DNA of 64,000 bases. It comes from Acidimicrobiia bacterium (GTDB lineage: Bacteria > Actinomycetota > Acidimicrobiia > Acidimicrobiales > Poriferisodalaceae). The notes below the pieces were generated by a model. It was given only the letters and a program-made list of their open reading frames with translations. It was not told where the DNA came from and did no database searches. How positions within the stretch are numbered: position 1 is the stretch's first letter; every line of letters starts with the position of its first letter. Positions 15,980-25,161 of the stretch are shown one piece after another. The stretch covers positions 15,106 to 79,105 of the forward strand of contig DUBN01000016.1 in the NCBI GenBank assembly GCA_012960315.1, given 5' to 3'. The position numbers and the translations under genes are program-made.

Positions 15980-17565
15980 CACCAAGGCCTCCCCTGCGAG
16001 CACCGGTTCCAGGTGTAGCGCATCGGTTCACAGCAAAACTTTTGTCCTGGTCGGGAACATTTATTCAGGCACTTTCTAGAGGAAAGATAGAATCGGCTGT
16101 TGGAGTGACCATCGGTGCCGTGTGGGTTCTCAGCGCACCGTTGTTTCTGATCTGCTCTCTAGCTGACTTCTTAGACGGAGGCTCCGACTATTTAGCGCTG
16201 TTTATCACCGGAGCCGCGGTCGAAGTTGCCGGACTTTTGGTGGTCCGCATTTCAAGGTTCCCTTCAAGTTTGCCGATTTCTCGGTTGTTCACCGCTGTTG
16301 TGTGCGGCGCTGCTGCAGCGCTAGTGGCGGTGACCGCGGCGCACCTGGCCACCGGTGTGACGAACCAATTAGATGTGGCTCTAGTCGAAGCTGCAGCGAC
16401 CATCACAGGTACTAATGCATCGACTATCAATCCTGAAATGCTTTCTTTAGGCATGTTGCTATTTCGAGCGTTTGGTCAGTGGCTCTCGGCGGCGGCAATC
16501 ATCATTGTGCTGGTGCGAGTGCTGCCGCACTTGGGAGTCGGGGGACTCGACGCTGATGGGGGAGTCGCAACTCGCTCAGCTAGGCGTTTAGCGCCCCGGA
16601 GTGGCTCAACCATGGCACGGCTTGTCACCCTTTATGTCGCATTGACGGGACTACTCGCCATCGCATTTTTGTTAGCGGGAATGCCCTTCGTCGACAGTGT
16701 CGTGCATTCTTTGACAACTATCTCTTCCGGGGGCTTCTCCACTCGGTTGGGCTCGATAGGTTCATTCAATTCGGGACCTATTGAATGGGTCGCCATTTTT
16801 GGCATGTTCGTCGCTGGTATCAGCCTCCCCCTGATCTTTAGGGCAATGCGTCGAGGTGATCTCCACCGTTTCGTTCGAAGTGTGGAGTTTCGGGTCTATT
16901 TAGGATTAATTGCGATCGTCACACTTGCTGTGCTTGCTTGGTCCGACGGTCTACCCACGGCAACCACCATTCGATACGCCACCTTCTTCGCTGTGTCATC
17001 GATTTCTACAACTGGTCACCTTGCCGGAGATTTAGCCAGCGTTTCTTTCGGCGGGGAGGCGTTGCTGCTCGTCTTGATGGTTGTGGGCGGGATGTCTGCG
17101 TCAGTAGCGGGTGGCTTCAAAGTGATGCGGTTCATGGTCCTCGGGCAATACATTGGCCGCGAGTTACGACGCAGCGTTCATCCAACGGCGGTCGAAAAAA
17201 TTCACCTCGGCCGGTCCTCAATAGGTGAGACGGCGCTTGCCCGCATTATTGGCGAATTGTTCCTCGCGACGATGCTTTTAGTCCCCACAGTCCTGGTGTT
17301 CAGCGCAGATGGCCTAGACATCGAAGGAGCATTCACCTTTGCAGTTTCAGTGATGTCGAACGTGGGCGTGGCATTTGGAGACTTTGGCCCCCAAGGACAC
17401 CTTCAGGCGGTGGGCCCCATCGGACATCTGTCCGCAGCGCTTCTGATGGTGATTGGACGAATTTCGGTTACTCCGGTTCTCGTGGCACTCGGAGCCGTAG
17501 GCGAACCCGCACAAAGTGCATTGCGGCGCTGGCGCATGACTAAGCGCGAAGTGGTGGTTCGATGA
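15976..17565 (+). CDS. trkH: TrkH-family potassium transporter subunit (first copy)
   Basis: This 529-residue membrane protein has about ten hydrophobic helices. The pore-loop repeats are partly recognisable: SLTTISSGGFSTRLGSIGSF, AVSSISTTGHLAGDL and VSVMSNVGVAFGDFG. The first repeat is poorly conserved, with an Asn/Thr-rich loop near TGTNASTINPEM. It differs strongly from the second copy downstream, so this is not a recent duplication. Coupling to trkA (GTGA) and to the next trkH (ATGA) indicates one operon. It is probably a K+ (or Na+/K+) uptake pore. Confidence 0.85.
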   Translation: MTPRPPLRAPVPGVAHRFTAKLLSWSGTFIQALSRGKIESAVGVTIGAVWVLSAPLFLICSLADFLDGGSDYLALFITGAAVEVAGLLVVRISRFPSSLPISRLFTAVVCGAAAALVAVTAAHLATGVTNQLDVALVEAAATITGTNASTINPEMLSLGMLLFRAFGQWLSAAAIIIVLVRVLPHLGVGGLDADGGVATRSARRLAPRSGSTMARLVTLYVALTGLLAIAFLLAGMPFVDSVVHSLTTISSGGFSTRLGSIGSFNSGPIEWVAIFGMFVAGISLPLIFRAMRRGDLHRFVRSVEFRVYLGLIAIVTLAVLAWSDGLPTATTIRYATFFAVSSISTTGHLAGDLASVSFGGEALLLVLMVVGGMSASVAGGFKVMRFMVLGQYIGRELRRSVHPTAVEKIHLGRSSIGETALARIIGELFLATMLLVPTVLVFSADGLDIEGAFTFAVSVMSNVGVAFGDFGPQGHLQAVGPIGHLSAALLMVIGRISVTPVLVALGAVGEPAQSALRRWRMTKREVVVR

Positions 17566-19058
17566 GACGGGTAGCTGTGACCCCGGTTCGCGTGGCAGGT
17601 GCCGCATTGATCGCTATCGCCTCGGCAATGGCTATTTCGGCTGCCGTGGCTCTCGCGGATGGGGGTGGCGGCTTCGGAGGTCTTTTTTGGTCAGCGATCA
17701 TTACCGCCTTTGTGGGCGCTGGATTGTTTTTTGGCTCTGGTGTTTCGCCTTCATCTGATTCCGCTCTCGCTTTTGCTTCAGTGGCATGGAGCTGGCTAGC
17801 TGTTTCCGTAGCTGGAGCGATGCCCTTTCTACTAACTGGCGTAATCCCTTGGGCCCGGTTTGACGATGCGTTGTTTGAGTCTGTCTCGGGATTTACGTGC
17901 ACTGGGTCGACGATCCTGTCCGATTTTGGTTCGATTCCACAGGGGGTCCTCTTCTTCCGCAGCATGATTCAGTGGTTCGGAGGTATGGGGCTCATCGTGT
18001 TGGCCGTGGCGGTCCTCCCAGCGCTAGGGATAGGCGGGCTTGAGCTGATAGCGAGCGAGGCGCCCGGCCCGACAGTCGATCGACTTTCGCTTCGCGTGCG
18101 AGATACCGCAAGACGTTTATGGCTGTTATATGGCGGAGTAACCTTGCTGATTGCTGTAGCGCTTTCCGCAGTTGGAATGTCAATTTATGACGCCGTAAGC
18201 CACGCGTTTACCACTGTTGCAACAGGTGGCTACTCGCCCTACGGAGATTCCATTTCCCACTTCGATTCTTTCGCTGTGGAAGTGGTACTGATTCTCGGAA
18301 TGCTCTATTGCGGAGCGAACTTTTCCACTCATTGGCACGCGGTGACCGGGGGAATCGGTGCTTATCGGCGAGTATCTGAAATTCGTTGGTATTTGTGGTT
18401 GATCTTTTCGGCGTTTGGATTGTTGATATGGGTTAATGCGGGAGAATTGGGGTGGCTGCAAAACATCAGAGAGTCGCTCTTCTATGCGGTTTCTTTAGGG
18501 ACGAGCACAGGCTTTGGCACGTCTGACTACATCGCATGGATGCCTGCTGCTCAAGTCATTCTTCTTGTTCTCATGGTCGTTGGCGGCATGAGTGGCTCAA
18601 CTGCCGGCGGAATGAAGGTACTCCGACTACAGGTCGTGTTTCGATATGCGTTCAGAGAGCTGGTGCGAGCACGACACCCCAGGGCGGTGGTTCCGATTCG
18701 CCTGGGTCAGACAACTATTGAAGAGCAAGTGGCGGCGAAGGTAGTGGGGTTCGTTCTGCTTTATTTGGGTTTGATTGTTGCCGGTGGGGTAGTCCTAACA
18801 GGGCTCGGCGTGGACCCTGTCACAGGATTCAGCGGAGCCATATCAGCTCTCGGCAACGCCGGCCCAGCTCTTGGGGATGCAGGCCCTACAAACAATTTTC
18901 TTGTCTTTCCACGAGCGGGCAGAACGGTTCTCATGGCTTTGATGGTTTTTGGACGCCTAGAGGTTTTCCCAGCGATGCTGATGTTGGTGGCTGCTACGAG
19001 AGGCGTGGCTCAAGCTCGTCGACGTCGGCGACTAGGACACGCCGCGCTCAAGGAATGA
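17562..19058 (+). CDS. trkH: TrkH-family potassium transporter subunit (second copy)
   Basis: This 498-residue protein has the four classical Trk/Ktr pore loops: ESVSGFTCTGSTIL, AFTTVATGGYSPYGDSISHFDS, LGTSTGFGTSDY and SALGNAGPALGDAGP, each with the filter Gly. GGMSGSTAGGMKVLR in the sixth or seventh segment is also typical. It is the more canonical of the two TrkH subunits. The ATGA overlap with the first copy shows coupled translation. Its stop directly abuts the convergent lipoprotein stop, with no room for a terminator. Confidence 0.92.
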   Translation: MRRVAVTPVRVAGAALIAIASAMAISAAVALADGGGGFGGLFWSAIITAFVGAGLFFGSGVSPSSDSALAFASVAWSWLAVSVAGAMPFLLTGVIPWARFDDALFESVSGFTCTGSTILSDFGSIPQGVLFFRSMIQWFGGMGLIVLAVAVLPALGIGGLELIASEAPGPTVDRLSLRVRDTARRLWLLYGGVTLLIAVALSAVGMSIYDAVSHAFTTVATGGYSPYGDSISHFDSFAVEVVLILGMLYCGANFSTHWHAVTGGIGAYRRVSEIRWYLWLIFSAFGLLIWVNAGELGWLQNIRESLFYAVSLGTSTGFGTSDYIAWMPAAQVILLVLMVVGGMSGSTAGGMKVLRLQVVFRYAFRELVRARHPRAVVPIRLGQTTIEEQVAAKVVGFVLLYLGLIVAGGVVLTGLGVDPVTGFSGAISALGNAGPALGDAGPTNNFLVFPRAGRTVLMALMVFGRLEVFPAMLMLVAATRGVAQARRRRRLGHAALKE

Positions 19059-19679
19059 CTATTCCTTAAACGTAACTGGGGCGAGAGCGGAGTAATCGTT
19101 GATAGTGAGGGGTGCTGGGAGGCGTCCTTCTAGAACTTCTTCTATCGACCCCTCTCCATTGGGAAGCTGAACGGGTTCTCCTTCCAAAAAGAAGACCACT
19201 CCCTGAGTGTCATTGGTCAGTGCCGACGCAGTGAATACCAATTGGGCAGAGGCGCGAATTCTTTGCGCACCTTCAATTTCGAAAAACGTTTGGTTGAGAT
19301 GAATGGAAATGGTGTTGTTGCGCATCAGCGCAACATCCACCACTTCGGTGCCGGCAGGTATCGCTGATACGAACCCGCTCTCGGCCTCCGTTTCCGTCGG
19401 GCCCTCAAGGAGGTTGTTTAATGGCGCGTCAAGGAAGACAGGAGGCGGTAGCGGCCGTTGGATTTCAACCAATACGTCGTCGCGCAGAAAATAAACTGGA
19501 TGCAGTGTTGCGTTGGGAAGCAAGGGAGTTTCGTTTGTCTCGGCTACCTCTGATGGAAACACATCCCTGGGGACGGAAAGAGCGGTCGGCTCGCCATCAG
19601 ATCTAAGGCCACAACCAACGAGAGTTACCAAGACCATTGTTAAGCCAGTGAAGGTGGAGCGCTTCGAATTCGCTGTCAT
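19059..19679 (-). CDS. GerMN-domain lipoprotein (LpqB-like, short)
   Basis: This 206-residue secreted lipoprotein has a basic N-terminus, a hydrophobic stretch and a lipobox ending TLVGC (Cys about residue 23). The rest is a GerMN domain: VYFLRDDVLVEIQRPL, an LLEGPTETEAESGFVSAIPAGTEV core and IRASAQLVFTASAL. In most Actinobacteria the gene after mtrAB is lpqB, which has GerMN plus a large beta-propeller. Here the propeller is absent. It overlaps the kinase stop by 4 bases, so it belongs to the same operon. Confidence 0.85.
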   Translation of the reverse strand: MTANSKRSTFTGLTMVLVTLVGCGLRSDGEPTALSVPRDVFPSEVAETNETPLLPNATLHPVYFLRDDVLVEIQRPLPPPVFLDAPLNNLLEGPTETEAESGFVSAIPAGTEVVDVALMRNNTISIHLNQTFFEIEGAQRIRASAQLVFTASALTNDTQGVVFFLEGEPVQLPNGEGSIEEVLEGRLPAPLTINDYSALAPVTFKE

Positions 19680-21085
19680 CGCCTGCCTGCTCTGGGAAGA
19701 GTGATAACGAAACGTGCCCCGGGCTGGCCGTCTGATTTGCCCTCGACGCGTGCGCTTCCACCGTGTCGACGAGCATGCTCGTCAACGAGAGCTAAGCCAA
19801 GTCCGGCACCGTCCCCTGCGCCTCGTTTCCGAGCAGCAGCGCCTCGAGTGAATCTTTCAAACACTAAAGATCGTTCAGATGGCGCCACCCCTGGCCCTGA
19901 GTCCTCAACTGCGATCTCAATTTTTCCGCCATTTGATGCAACAGTTATCCGGGTGACACCGCCACCGTATTTTTGAGCGTTACGCAGAAGGTTGTCCAGC
20001 ACTTGGGCTAACCGTCTTTTGTCACCCATCACTAATGCGCCTCGCGCTGTCCCGATTATCTCGAGCGAAGCATCATCTTCGGTACGTTTCAAAGTCGCTT
20101 TCACCAACTCTTCAATGTTGACGAGATCGTTTTCCATTGGTCCTGAATCTGATCTTGAAAGATCAAGCAGGTCTTGAACCAGATGCTCGAATCGAGCAAC
20201 TTCATCATTTAGGAGGTCAAGTGCTTGTTTTGTTCGATCGGAAAGTTCTTCTCGGCGGTGTTGCATCACATCAATGGAGGCGCGAAGCGTCATCAACGGA
20301 GAACGAAGTTCGTGACTGACGTCAGAGGCGAAACGTGCATCGCGAGTAATGCGATCCTCCATGGCAGCGGCCATTTCGTTGAAGGAATTCACTAGGGCAG
20401 CAAGATCTGGATCGCGCACCTCCTCAAGTCGAGTGTCGAAACGCCCTTGAGCGATCGAGGTAGCGGCATGAGAAATTTCAGTGAGAGGCCTCAGGAGCCC
20501 ACCGCTCGCCCAAAGGCCTATCCCCACTCCCACAAGCACTGTAAGAGCACCGCCGACCAACAAGATCAGTGCCAGACTCTCTAAGGTGTTTTCCACCTCC
20601 ACGAATGGAACCAACTCAAAATAAGCGACTTCGTCCAGAGCCGATGCCCCTCCTGGGCGAAGTTGGAGACCGAACGCTAATACTGGCTCATCATTGAGTC
20701 GGTACCTCAATGACCGCGCATCGCGGGCCTCAACGACGGCTACAACAAACTCGGATGGTAGGTCGTTCGGCGTGAGAGACAGGGATGTCCAGGTCTCATC
20801 ACCGGTGCGAATAATCGACCGACTTCCGCTAAGGCTTGGCAATGACTCCAGTAGCTGAGCGAAATCGGGGTCCTCAGCTCGTAGCGAACTCTGTACCTGT
20901 CGAGCATTGGCGAAGAACTGACGCTCCGATGACTCCTCGCGTTGGCGGAGCATCGATTGTCGAGATAAGCCGTAAGTGATGATGATGAGCACTAAGGCAG
21001 CCACCGCAGCGCCGAGAGTGAAGGCCCCGATTACACGGGCGCGGAGCGGTAAACGGCGCCATAACAGGCCGCGGTATTTCGTCAC
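19676..21085 (-). CDS. mtrB: Sensor histidine kinase, MtrB-like
   Basis: This 469-residue membrane kinase has one transmembrane helix at about 17-40, an extracellular sensor region to about 160, a second helix at about 170-190, a HAMP linker, the H-box SHELRSPL with the phospho-His, and an HATPase domain with NAQKYGGGVTR, DSGPGV and GAGLGLALV. Order (response regulator, kinase, GerMN lipoprotein) matches mtrA-mtrB-lpqB, which links cell wall state to division in Actinobacteria. The name rests on that context. GTG at 21085 overlaps the response-regulator stop by one base. Confidence 0.85.
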   Translation of the reverse strand: MTKYRGLLWRRLPLRARVIGAFTLGAAVAALVLIIITYGLSRQSMLRQREESSERQFFANARQVQSSLRAEDPDFAQLLESLPSLSGSRSIIRTGDETWTSLSLTPNDLPSEFVVAVVEARDARSLRYRLNDEPVLAFGLQLRPGGASALDEVAYFELVPFVEVENTLESLALILLVGGALTVLVGVGIGLWASGGLLRPLTEISHAATSIAQGRFDTRLEEVRDPDLAALVNSFNEMAAAMEDRITRDARFASDVSHELRSPLMTLRASIDVMQHRREELSDRTKQALDLLNDEVARFEHLVQDLLDLSRSDSGPMENDLVNIEELVKATLKRTEDDASLEIIGTARGALVMGDKRRLAQVLDNLLRNAQKYGGGVTRITVASNGGKIEIAVEDSGPGVAPSERSLVFERFTRGAAARKRGAGDGAGLGLALVDEHARRHGGSARVEGKSDGQPGARFVITLPRAGRR

Positions 21086-21765
21086 TACGGTTGCAGCTTG
21101 TAGCCCATGCCTCGCACGGTCACTACATGGCGAGGGCGAGCGGGGTCGGTTTCGATTTTGGTTCGCAGACGACGAACGTGGACGTCGACTAACCGACCGT
21201 CACCGAAGTAGTCGTAACCCCAAACTTGTTCCAGTAAGTGTTCGCGGCTGAGAACTTTCCCTAAGTGGTCGGAAAGTTCGCACAAGAGATGGAACTCGGT
21301 CTTGGTGAGATGAATTTCATCGCCGCTCTTACGGACAACGCCCTCATCAGGAATTATGTCCAGATCGCCGATGCTTCTCGGCGCGGCAGCCTTGTCCTCA
21401 GATCGGACTCGTCGCAAAAGTGCGCGAATGCGAGCTGACAATTCCTTAGGTGCGATTGGCTTGGTTACGTAATCATCTGCTCCGGCTTCTAGGCCTGCGA
21501 CCACGTCGCTAGTGCCATCCCTGGCCGTGACCATAATTATCGGGACATCGCTGCTTCGTCTGAGAGCACGACAGACTTCAAAGCCGTCTATGCCTGGCAG
21601 GCCGATATCGACGAGAACCAGATCAGGAATAGTGGAGTTGAAATATTCCAGTGCTTGCTCGCCAGTTTCTGCTTCTAGGACGCTCCAGCCTTCATCTTCA
21701 AGTGCAAATCGAACGGCGGTACGGATTCGCTGGTCGTCTTCGATCGTTAAGATTCGGATGCTCAC
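21085..21765 (-). CDS. mtrA: OmpR-family response regulator, MtrA-like
   Basis: The 226-residue protein has a receiver domain (acidic pair EDD at 8-10, phospho-acceptor Asp in LVLVDIGLPG near residue 52, Lys in VTKPI near 102) and a winged-helix DNA-binding domain with LTKTEFHLLCEL and SREHLLEQVWGYDYFGDGRLVDVHVRRLRTKIE. It is the first gene of the two-component operon on the minus strand. The GTG start lies three bases after the stop of the inositol-phosphatase gene, so it may be read from that promoter. Confidence 0.9.
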   Translation of the reverse strand: MSIRILTIEDDQRIRTAVRFALEDEGWSVLEAETGEQALEYFNSTIPDLVLVDIGLPGIDGFEVCRALRRSSDVPIIMVTARDGTSDVVAGLEAGADDYVTKPIAPKELSARIRALLRRVRSEDKAAAPRSIGDLDIIPDEGVVRKSGDEIHLTKTEFHLLCELSDHLGKVLSREHLLEQVWGYDYFGDGRLVDVHVRRLRTKIETDPARPRHVVTVRGMGYKLQP

Positions 21766-21768
21766 ACC

Positions 21769-22593
21769 CTAGATATTGGCCGATGGGGGAGCCTTTTGGG
21801 GACCAACTGCGATTTCTGCTTCATTTACGGTGCCGCAGAGTTGTTCCCAGAGGAGAGGTCCAGACGCTATAACCCGCTTGTGGAGTGGCTCGTAGACAGC
21901 GATACCGCCCGCTGATCGCACGATCGCAACACCCGCCGCGACATCCCACCACTGCACCCCAGTTTCATAAAACCCGTCGAGGCGTCCACTAGCAACGGAG
22001 CAAAGATCGATAGCGCACGAACCTGCCCGGCGAATATCGCGTACTAGCGGGAGGAACTCGGCAAGAATCAACGCTTGTTGCTTACGGAGATCTGAGTCAT
22101 AGCCAAACCCGGTTCCGATTAACGCGATGGATAAGTCTTGACATGAAGTCACTTGGACGTTGTCACCATTTTTCGTCGTAGCGCCTTCAATTTGCGCCAC
22201 AAACATTTCATCGTGAGCTGTGTCATAAACAACTCCAATGATCGGCACACCATCGAGTTCCACTGCGATCGACACTGAATGGCTGGGAAAGCCGTACAGG
22301 TAATTCACAGTGCCATCAAGTGGGTCGATCACCCATCGAAACCCTGAATTGCCTTGCGTGTCGGTTCCCTCTTCCCCAAGTATTCCGTCGTCGGGTCGGG
22401 CGCGGCCTATGCCGGCAGTGATTATCCGCTCGGCGTCGCGATCGACTTGGGTAACGGGGTCGGTGGCGGTTGATTTGGAATCGACGCCGCCCGTGTGTCT
22501 CCGAAAATGCACTTTGCCTGCTTGACCTGAAAGATCTACGGCAAGATCGAGAAGTTCTTTTAGTTCCTCAGACGACGGAAGTGAGTTACTCAA
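21769..22593 (-). CDS. Inositol monophosphatase family protein
   Basis: This is a 274-residue Mg2+-dependent phosphatase. Metal ligands are present in GEEG, WVIDPLDGTVNYLYGFP and QWWDVAAGVAIVRSAGG, the three signatures of the family. It may act on inositol-1-phosphate, histidinol phosphate or a related sugar phosphate. A phosphatidylinositol-linked role would fit the PimB-like gene in the window, but this is inference. The TTG start overlaps the preceding stop as TTGA, so it is coupled to the small membrane protein. Confidence 0.9.
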   Translation of the reverse strand: MSNSLPSSEELKELLDLAVDLSGQAGKVHFRRHTGGVDSKSTATDPVTQVDRDAERIITAGIGRARPDDGILGEEGTDTQGNSGFRWVIDPLDGTVNYLYGFPSHSVSIAVELDGVPIIGVVYDTAHDEMFVAQIEGATTKNGDNVQVTSCQDLSIALIGTGFGYDSDLRKQQALILAEFLPLVRDIRRAGSCAIDLCSVASGRLDGFYETGVQWWDVAAGVAIVRSAGGIAVYEPLHKRVIASGPLLWEQLCGTVNEAEIAVGPQKAPPSANI

Positions 22594-22904
22594 CGTCGCC
22601 GCGCTTTTACCGAAGCGACATCAGTCCATTCCGACATGGCCCGAAGTACTAGTACGCACACGACAGCGACACCCGCTGCGGCTAGCGCTGAGCCTGCGGC
22701 CCCGGCGACGATTACCCATACGTTTAAGTCGTCGCCCCACTGCAGCCGGCCTAGAGCGAACCCCATCAGGCCACCACAAAGACTCGCGAGTATCACCGCT
22801 GAAAAGGCAAGAACCCTTGCCAACACCGATGGTAAAGCCGTCGGGGACTGTGAGTTGTCATGCCCAGATGTTGTTCGTAGGAAAGGTTCTCGTCCGTGGG
22901 CCAC
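22590..22904 (-). CDS. Small two-helix membrane protein
   Basis: This is a protein of about 104 residues with two hydrophobic helices (about 28-50 and 58-85) and a basic C-terminus. No family is recognised. A TTG at 22907 is possible, but the next codon, GTG at 22904, stands exactly 6 bases after a TANNNT -10, so that start is preferred. Its stop overlaps the TTG start of the inositol phosphatase. Confidence 0.6.
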   Translation of the reverse strand: MAHGREPFLRTTSGHDNSQSPTALPSVLARVLAFSAVILASLCGGLMGFALGRLQWGDDLNVWVIVAGAAGSALAAAGVAVVCVLVLRAMSEWTDVASVKARRR

Positions 22905-22910
22905 CAAAGC

Positions 22911-22916
22911 ATCGTA
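22911..22916 (-). promoter_or_regulatory. -10 element, probable leaderless start at 22904
   Basis: TACGAT on the minus strand ends 6 bases before GTG at 22904 and 3 bases before TTG at 22907. This favours GTG 22904 as the start codon. Confidence 0.45.
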
Positions 22917-22960
22917 TTCGTATGTCGCCGTGACGCAGGTATGAATGGCAAACTGCGGAG

Positions 22961-23446
22961 GTGCGAAACTGGGCTGTCGGTGGTGGGATAGTTTGCGACG
23001 CGGACCGGATCCTGATGGTGCACAATCAGCGGCGCGGTGGCCGTAGCGATTGGAGCACCCCAGGAGGCGTCATCGATGAAGGCGAAACAGTGCTGGAAGG
23101 CCTTACTCGAGAAGTCACAGAAGAAACTGGGCTAGTCGTTGATGAGTGGACTGGGCCGGTTTACACCGTTTCAGCGGAAGCCCATGACATGAACTGGTTG
23201 TTGCGGGTTGAAGTTCATTTAGCAGCCGGGTACGCCGGCGTGATCACGATTGAGGACCCAGACGAGATTGTTATAGCTGCTGAATGGATCCCTAGAACTC
23301 AATTGACGCAGCTATTGACGGGCCAACAGCTGTGGCTCAGGGAACCGTTGCTTGACTACCTGCACGGTGAAGTCGAAGAGGGTCATGAATTTAGGTACCG
23401 GATTGATGGGGTTGACTTAGATGATCTTCGAGTTCAGCGTCTCTAA
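22961..23446 (+). CDS. Nudix hydrolase
   Basis: This 161-residue protein has a full Nudix box at about residues 35-58 (GGVIDEGE...REVTEETGL), fitting GX5EX7REUXEEXGU, preceded by RGGRSDWSTP. The family hydrolyses nucleoside diphosphates linked to another group, for example oxidised nucleotides or ADP-ribose. The substrate cannot be read from sequence. The GTG at 22961 follows GCGGAG very closely, and no other in-frame start fits better. It lies just upstream of dinB, so nucleotide-pool cleaning is a plausible role. Confidence 0.9.
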   Translation: MRNWAVGGGIVCDADRILMVHNQRRGGRSDWSTPGGVIDEGETVLEGLTREVTEETGLVVDEWTGPVYTVSAEAHDMNWLLRVEVHLAAGYAGVITIEDPDEIVIAAEWIPRTQLTQLLTGQQLWLREPLLDYLHGEVEEGHEFRYRIDGVDLDDLRVQRL

Positions 23447-23502
23447 ATGACAGAGTTTGTTTCCTCCCAAATGTTCCTCTTCTACCTTGGTTAGTTGGGT
23501 TT

Positions 23503-24714
23503 ATGGGTGACTTACCGATTCTTCACGTGGACATGGATGCCTTCTACGTTGAGGTGGAACGCCAAACTGACCCCTCTCTAATAGGTAAAGCCGTCATTGT
23601 CGGAGGAGAATCCGAGCGAGGAGTTGTTGCCTCGGCGAGCTACGAAGCGCGCTCCATGGGGGTCAGGTCAGCTATGTCCAGCGTGTTAGCAAGGAAACTA
23701 TGCCCAGACGCTGTGTTCGTCCGTTCCAACTTCTCGCGATATCGAGAAGTTTCGAAACAGGTGCACGAAATCTTTGACTCCGTTACCCCGCACATAGAGC
23801 CAATTGCTCTAGACGAAGCCTTTCTCGATATCAGTGGAGCTCACAAACTGTTCGGCAGTTCCGAAACGATCGCCTGGCAGCTTCGAAACGATGTCTATGT
23901 GGGAGTAGGACTGGATTGTTCGGTCGGTGTCGCTAGGTCCAAATTGTTGGCAAAACTCGCTTCGGAAGCAGCAAAGCCCAAGGCCACCCGCCGTGGAGTT
24001 CAACCTGGTCTGGGTGTTTACCTCGTGCCTCCTCAAGAAGAGACCTCATTTTTGCAGGCGCACCCGGTGGAAGCCCTCTGGGGTGTTGGGTCTGTGACGT
24101 TCGCCAAGTTAAAGGCGCTAGGGATCTCGACCGTTGGGGAACTGGCATTGGTGCCAGAAGACGTCTTAGTCGAAACTCTTGGAACATCTCACGGAATGCA
24201 TTTGTCAGAACTCAGTCGAGGCATCGACCATCGACGGGTTCATTCCAAAAGAAAAAGTAAGTCAATTAGTCATGAGGAGACATTCGCGCAGGACGTTTTC
24301 GATCGAAGTCACTTGGTGAGCGAAATTATTCGACTTTCAGATGCGGTTTCCACTCGCGCTAGGAGAAAAGGATTAGCCGGGCGAACTGTCCACTTAAAAA
24401 TCAGACGCCCTGACATGCGGTACCTGACGAGATCGGTGACTCTTAGCGAAGCTGTTGACATCCTCCCGGTGATTTCAGAAACGGCTATTGAGATGTTGGA
24501 CCAACTCGACCTCGCAGAAGGCGTCCGATTGCTGGGAGTGGGTTTGAGCAGACTTGGCGCACCGGGCCCGCAGCAACTAACTCTTGTTGGCGAAGAATTA
24601 AGTGACCCGGCTTGGGGACAGCTTTCTGCGGCCATGGACCGCATACGAGAACGGTACGGTGAGGCTGCAATCGGCCCTGGTCTTCCGCGAAAAAACGAGG
24701 GGATGAATGATTGA
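23503..24714 (+). CDS. dinB: DNA polymerase IV (Y-family translesion polymerase)
   Basis: This 403-residue enzyme has the catalytic motifs ILHVDMDAFYVEVE (first Asp) and IALDEAFLDISG (Asp-Glu pair), the helix-hairpin-helix WGVGSVTFAKLKALGISTVGEL and the little-finger domain with RKSKSISHEETF. It copies damaged templates with low fidelity. The C-terminus lacks a clear beta-clamp motif of the QLxLF type, although QQLTLVGEE near the end may serve. I found no LexA box upstream, unlike the exonuclease/GIY-YIG gene. Confidence 0.95.
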   Translation: MGDLPILHVDMDAFYVEVERQTDPSLIGKAVIVGGESERGVVASASYEARSMGVRSAMSSVLARKLCPDAVFVRSNFSRYREVSKQVHEIFDSVTPHIEPIALDEAFLDISGAHKLFGSSETIAWQLRNDVYVGVGLDCSVGVARSKLLAKLASEAAKPKATRRGVQPGLGVYLVPPQEETSFLQAHPVEALWGVGSVTFAKLKALGISTVGELALVPEDVLVETLGTSHGMHLSELSRGIDHRRVHSKRKSKSISHEETFAQDVFDRSHLVSEIIRLSDAVSTRARRKGLAGRTVHLKIRRPDMRYLTRSVTLSEAVDILPVISETAIEMLDQLDLAEGVRLLGVGLSRLGAPGPQQLTLVGEELSDPAWGQLSAAMDRIRERYGEAAIGPGLPRKNEGMND

Positions 24715-24783
24715 TGACAGTGATGATGTCAATCTGGAGTGAGGCTCGTCCTAGACTGGAAGAACCGACGAACGGAAGACCTC

Positions 24784-25161
24784 GTGCCGCTCTCTGACGA
24801 CGAACAGCGCATCCTTCATCAGATAGAGAAGGAGTTTTACGACTCGGACCCCGAGTTTGCTCGAGAAGTCAGCGAAACGACCCTTTATCGTCACGCACTT
24901 CGCAACATTAAATGGGCGGTGATAGTTGGTGTTATGGGTTTGGTTGGGGTTGTAGCTGCCCTGCAAGTCCATTTTGGTCTAGCTTTCGTGGCCTTTTTAG
25001 CGATCTTTGCTTGCGCCGTCGTTATCGAACGCAACCTGCGAAAAATGGGCAAGGCGGGCTTTCAAAAAGTCACTGGTCAAGTTCGTAGCGGCCAGATCCG
25101 AGCCAACATCGGTGGATTGTCTGAACGAATGCGAAATCGAATGCGACGGGATGACCTCTGA
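24784..25161 (+). CDS. DUF3040 membrane protein
   Basis: The 125-residue form begins VPLSDDEQRILHQIEKEFYDSDPEFA, the typical N-terminus of DUF3040 proteins, followed by two adjacent hydrophobic segments (about 43-82) and a basic tail. An in-frame GTG at 24739 would add 15 residues, but GTG 24784 fits the family start and has GGAAG about 5 bases upstream. DUF3040 genes are typical of Actinobacteria and often lie near dinB or mraZ, as here. Function is unknown. Confidence 0.8.
   Translation: MPLSDDEQRILHQIEKEFYDSDPEFAREVSETTLYRHALRNIKWAVIVGVMGLVGVVAALQVHFGLAFVAFLAIFACAVVIERNLRKMGKAGFQKVTGQVRSGQIRANIGGLSERMRNRMRRDDL

Noticed and set aside
23447-23502. SOS box upstream of dinB
   Set aside because: Only one half site (AAATGTTCC) resembles the LexA consensus; the left half does not match.
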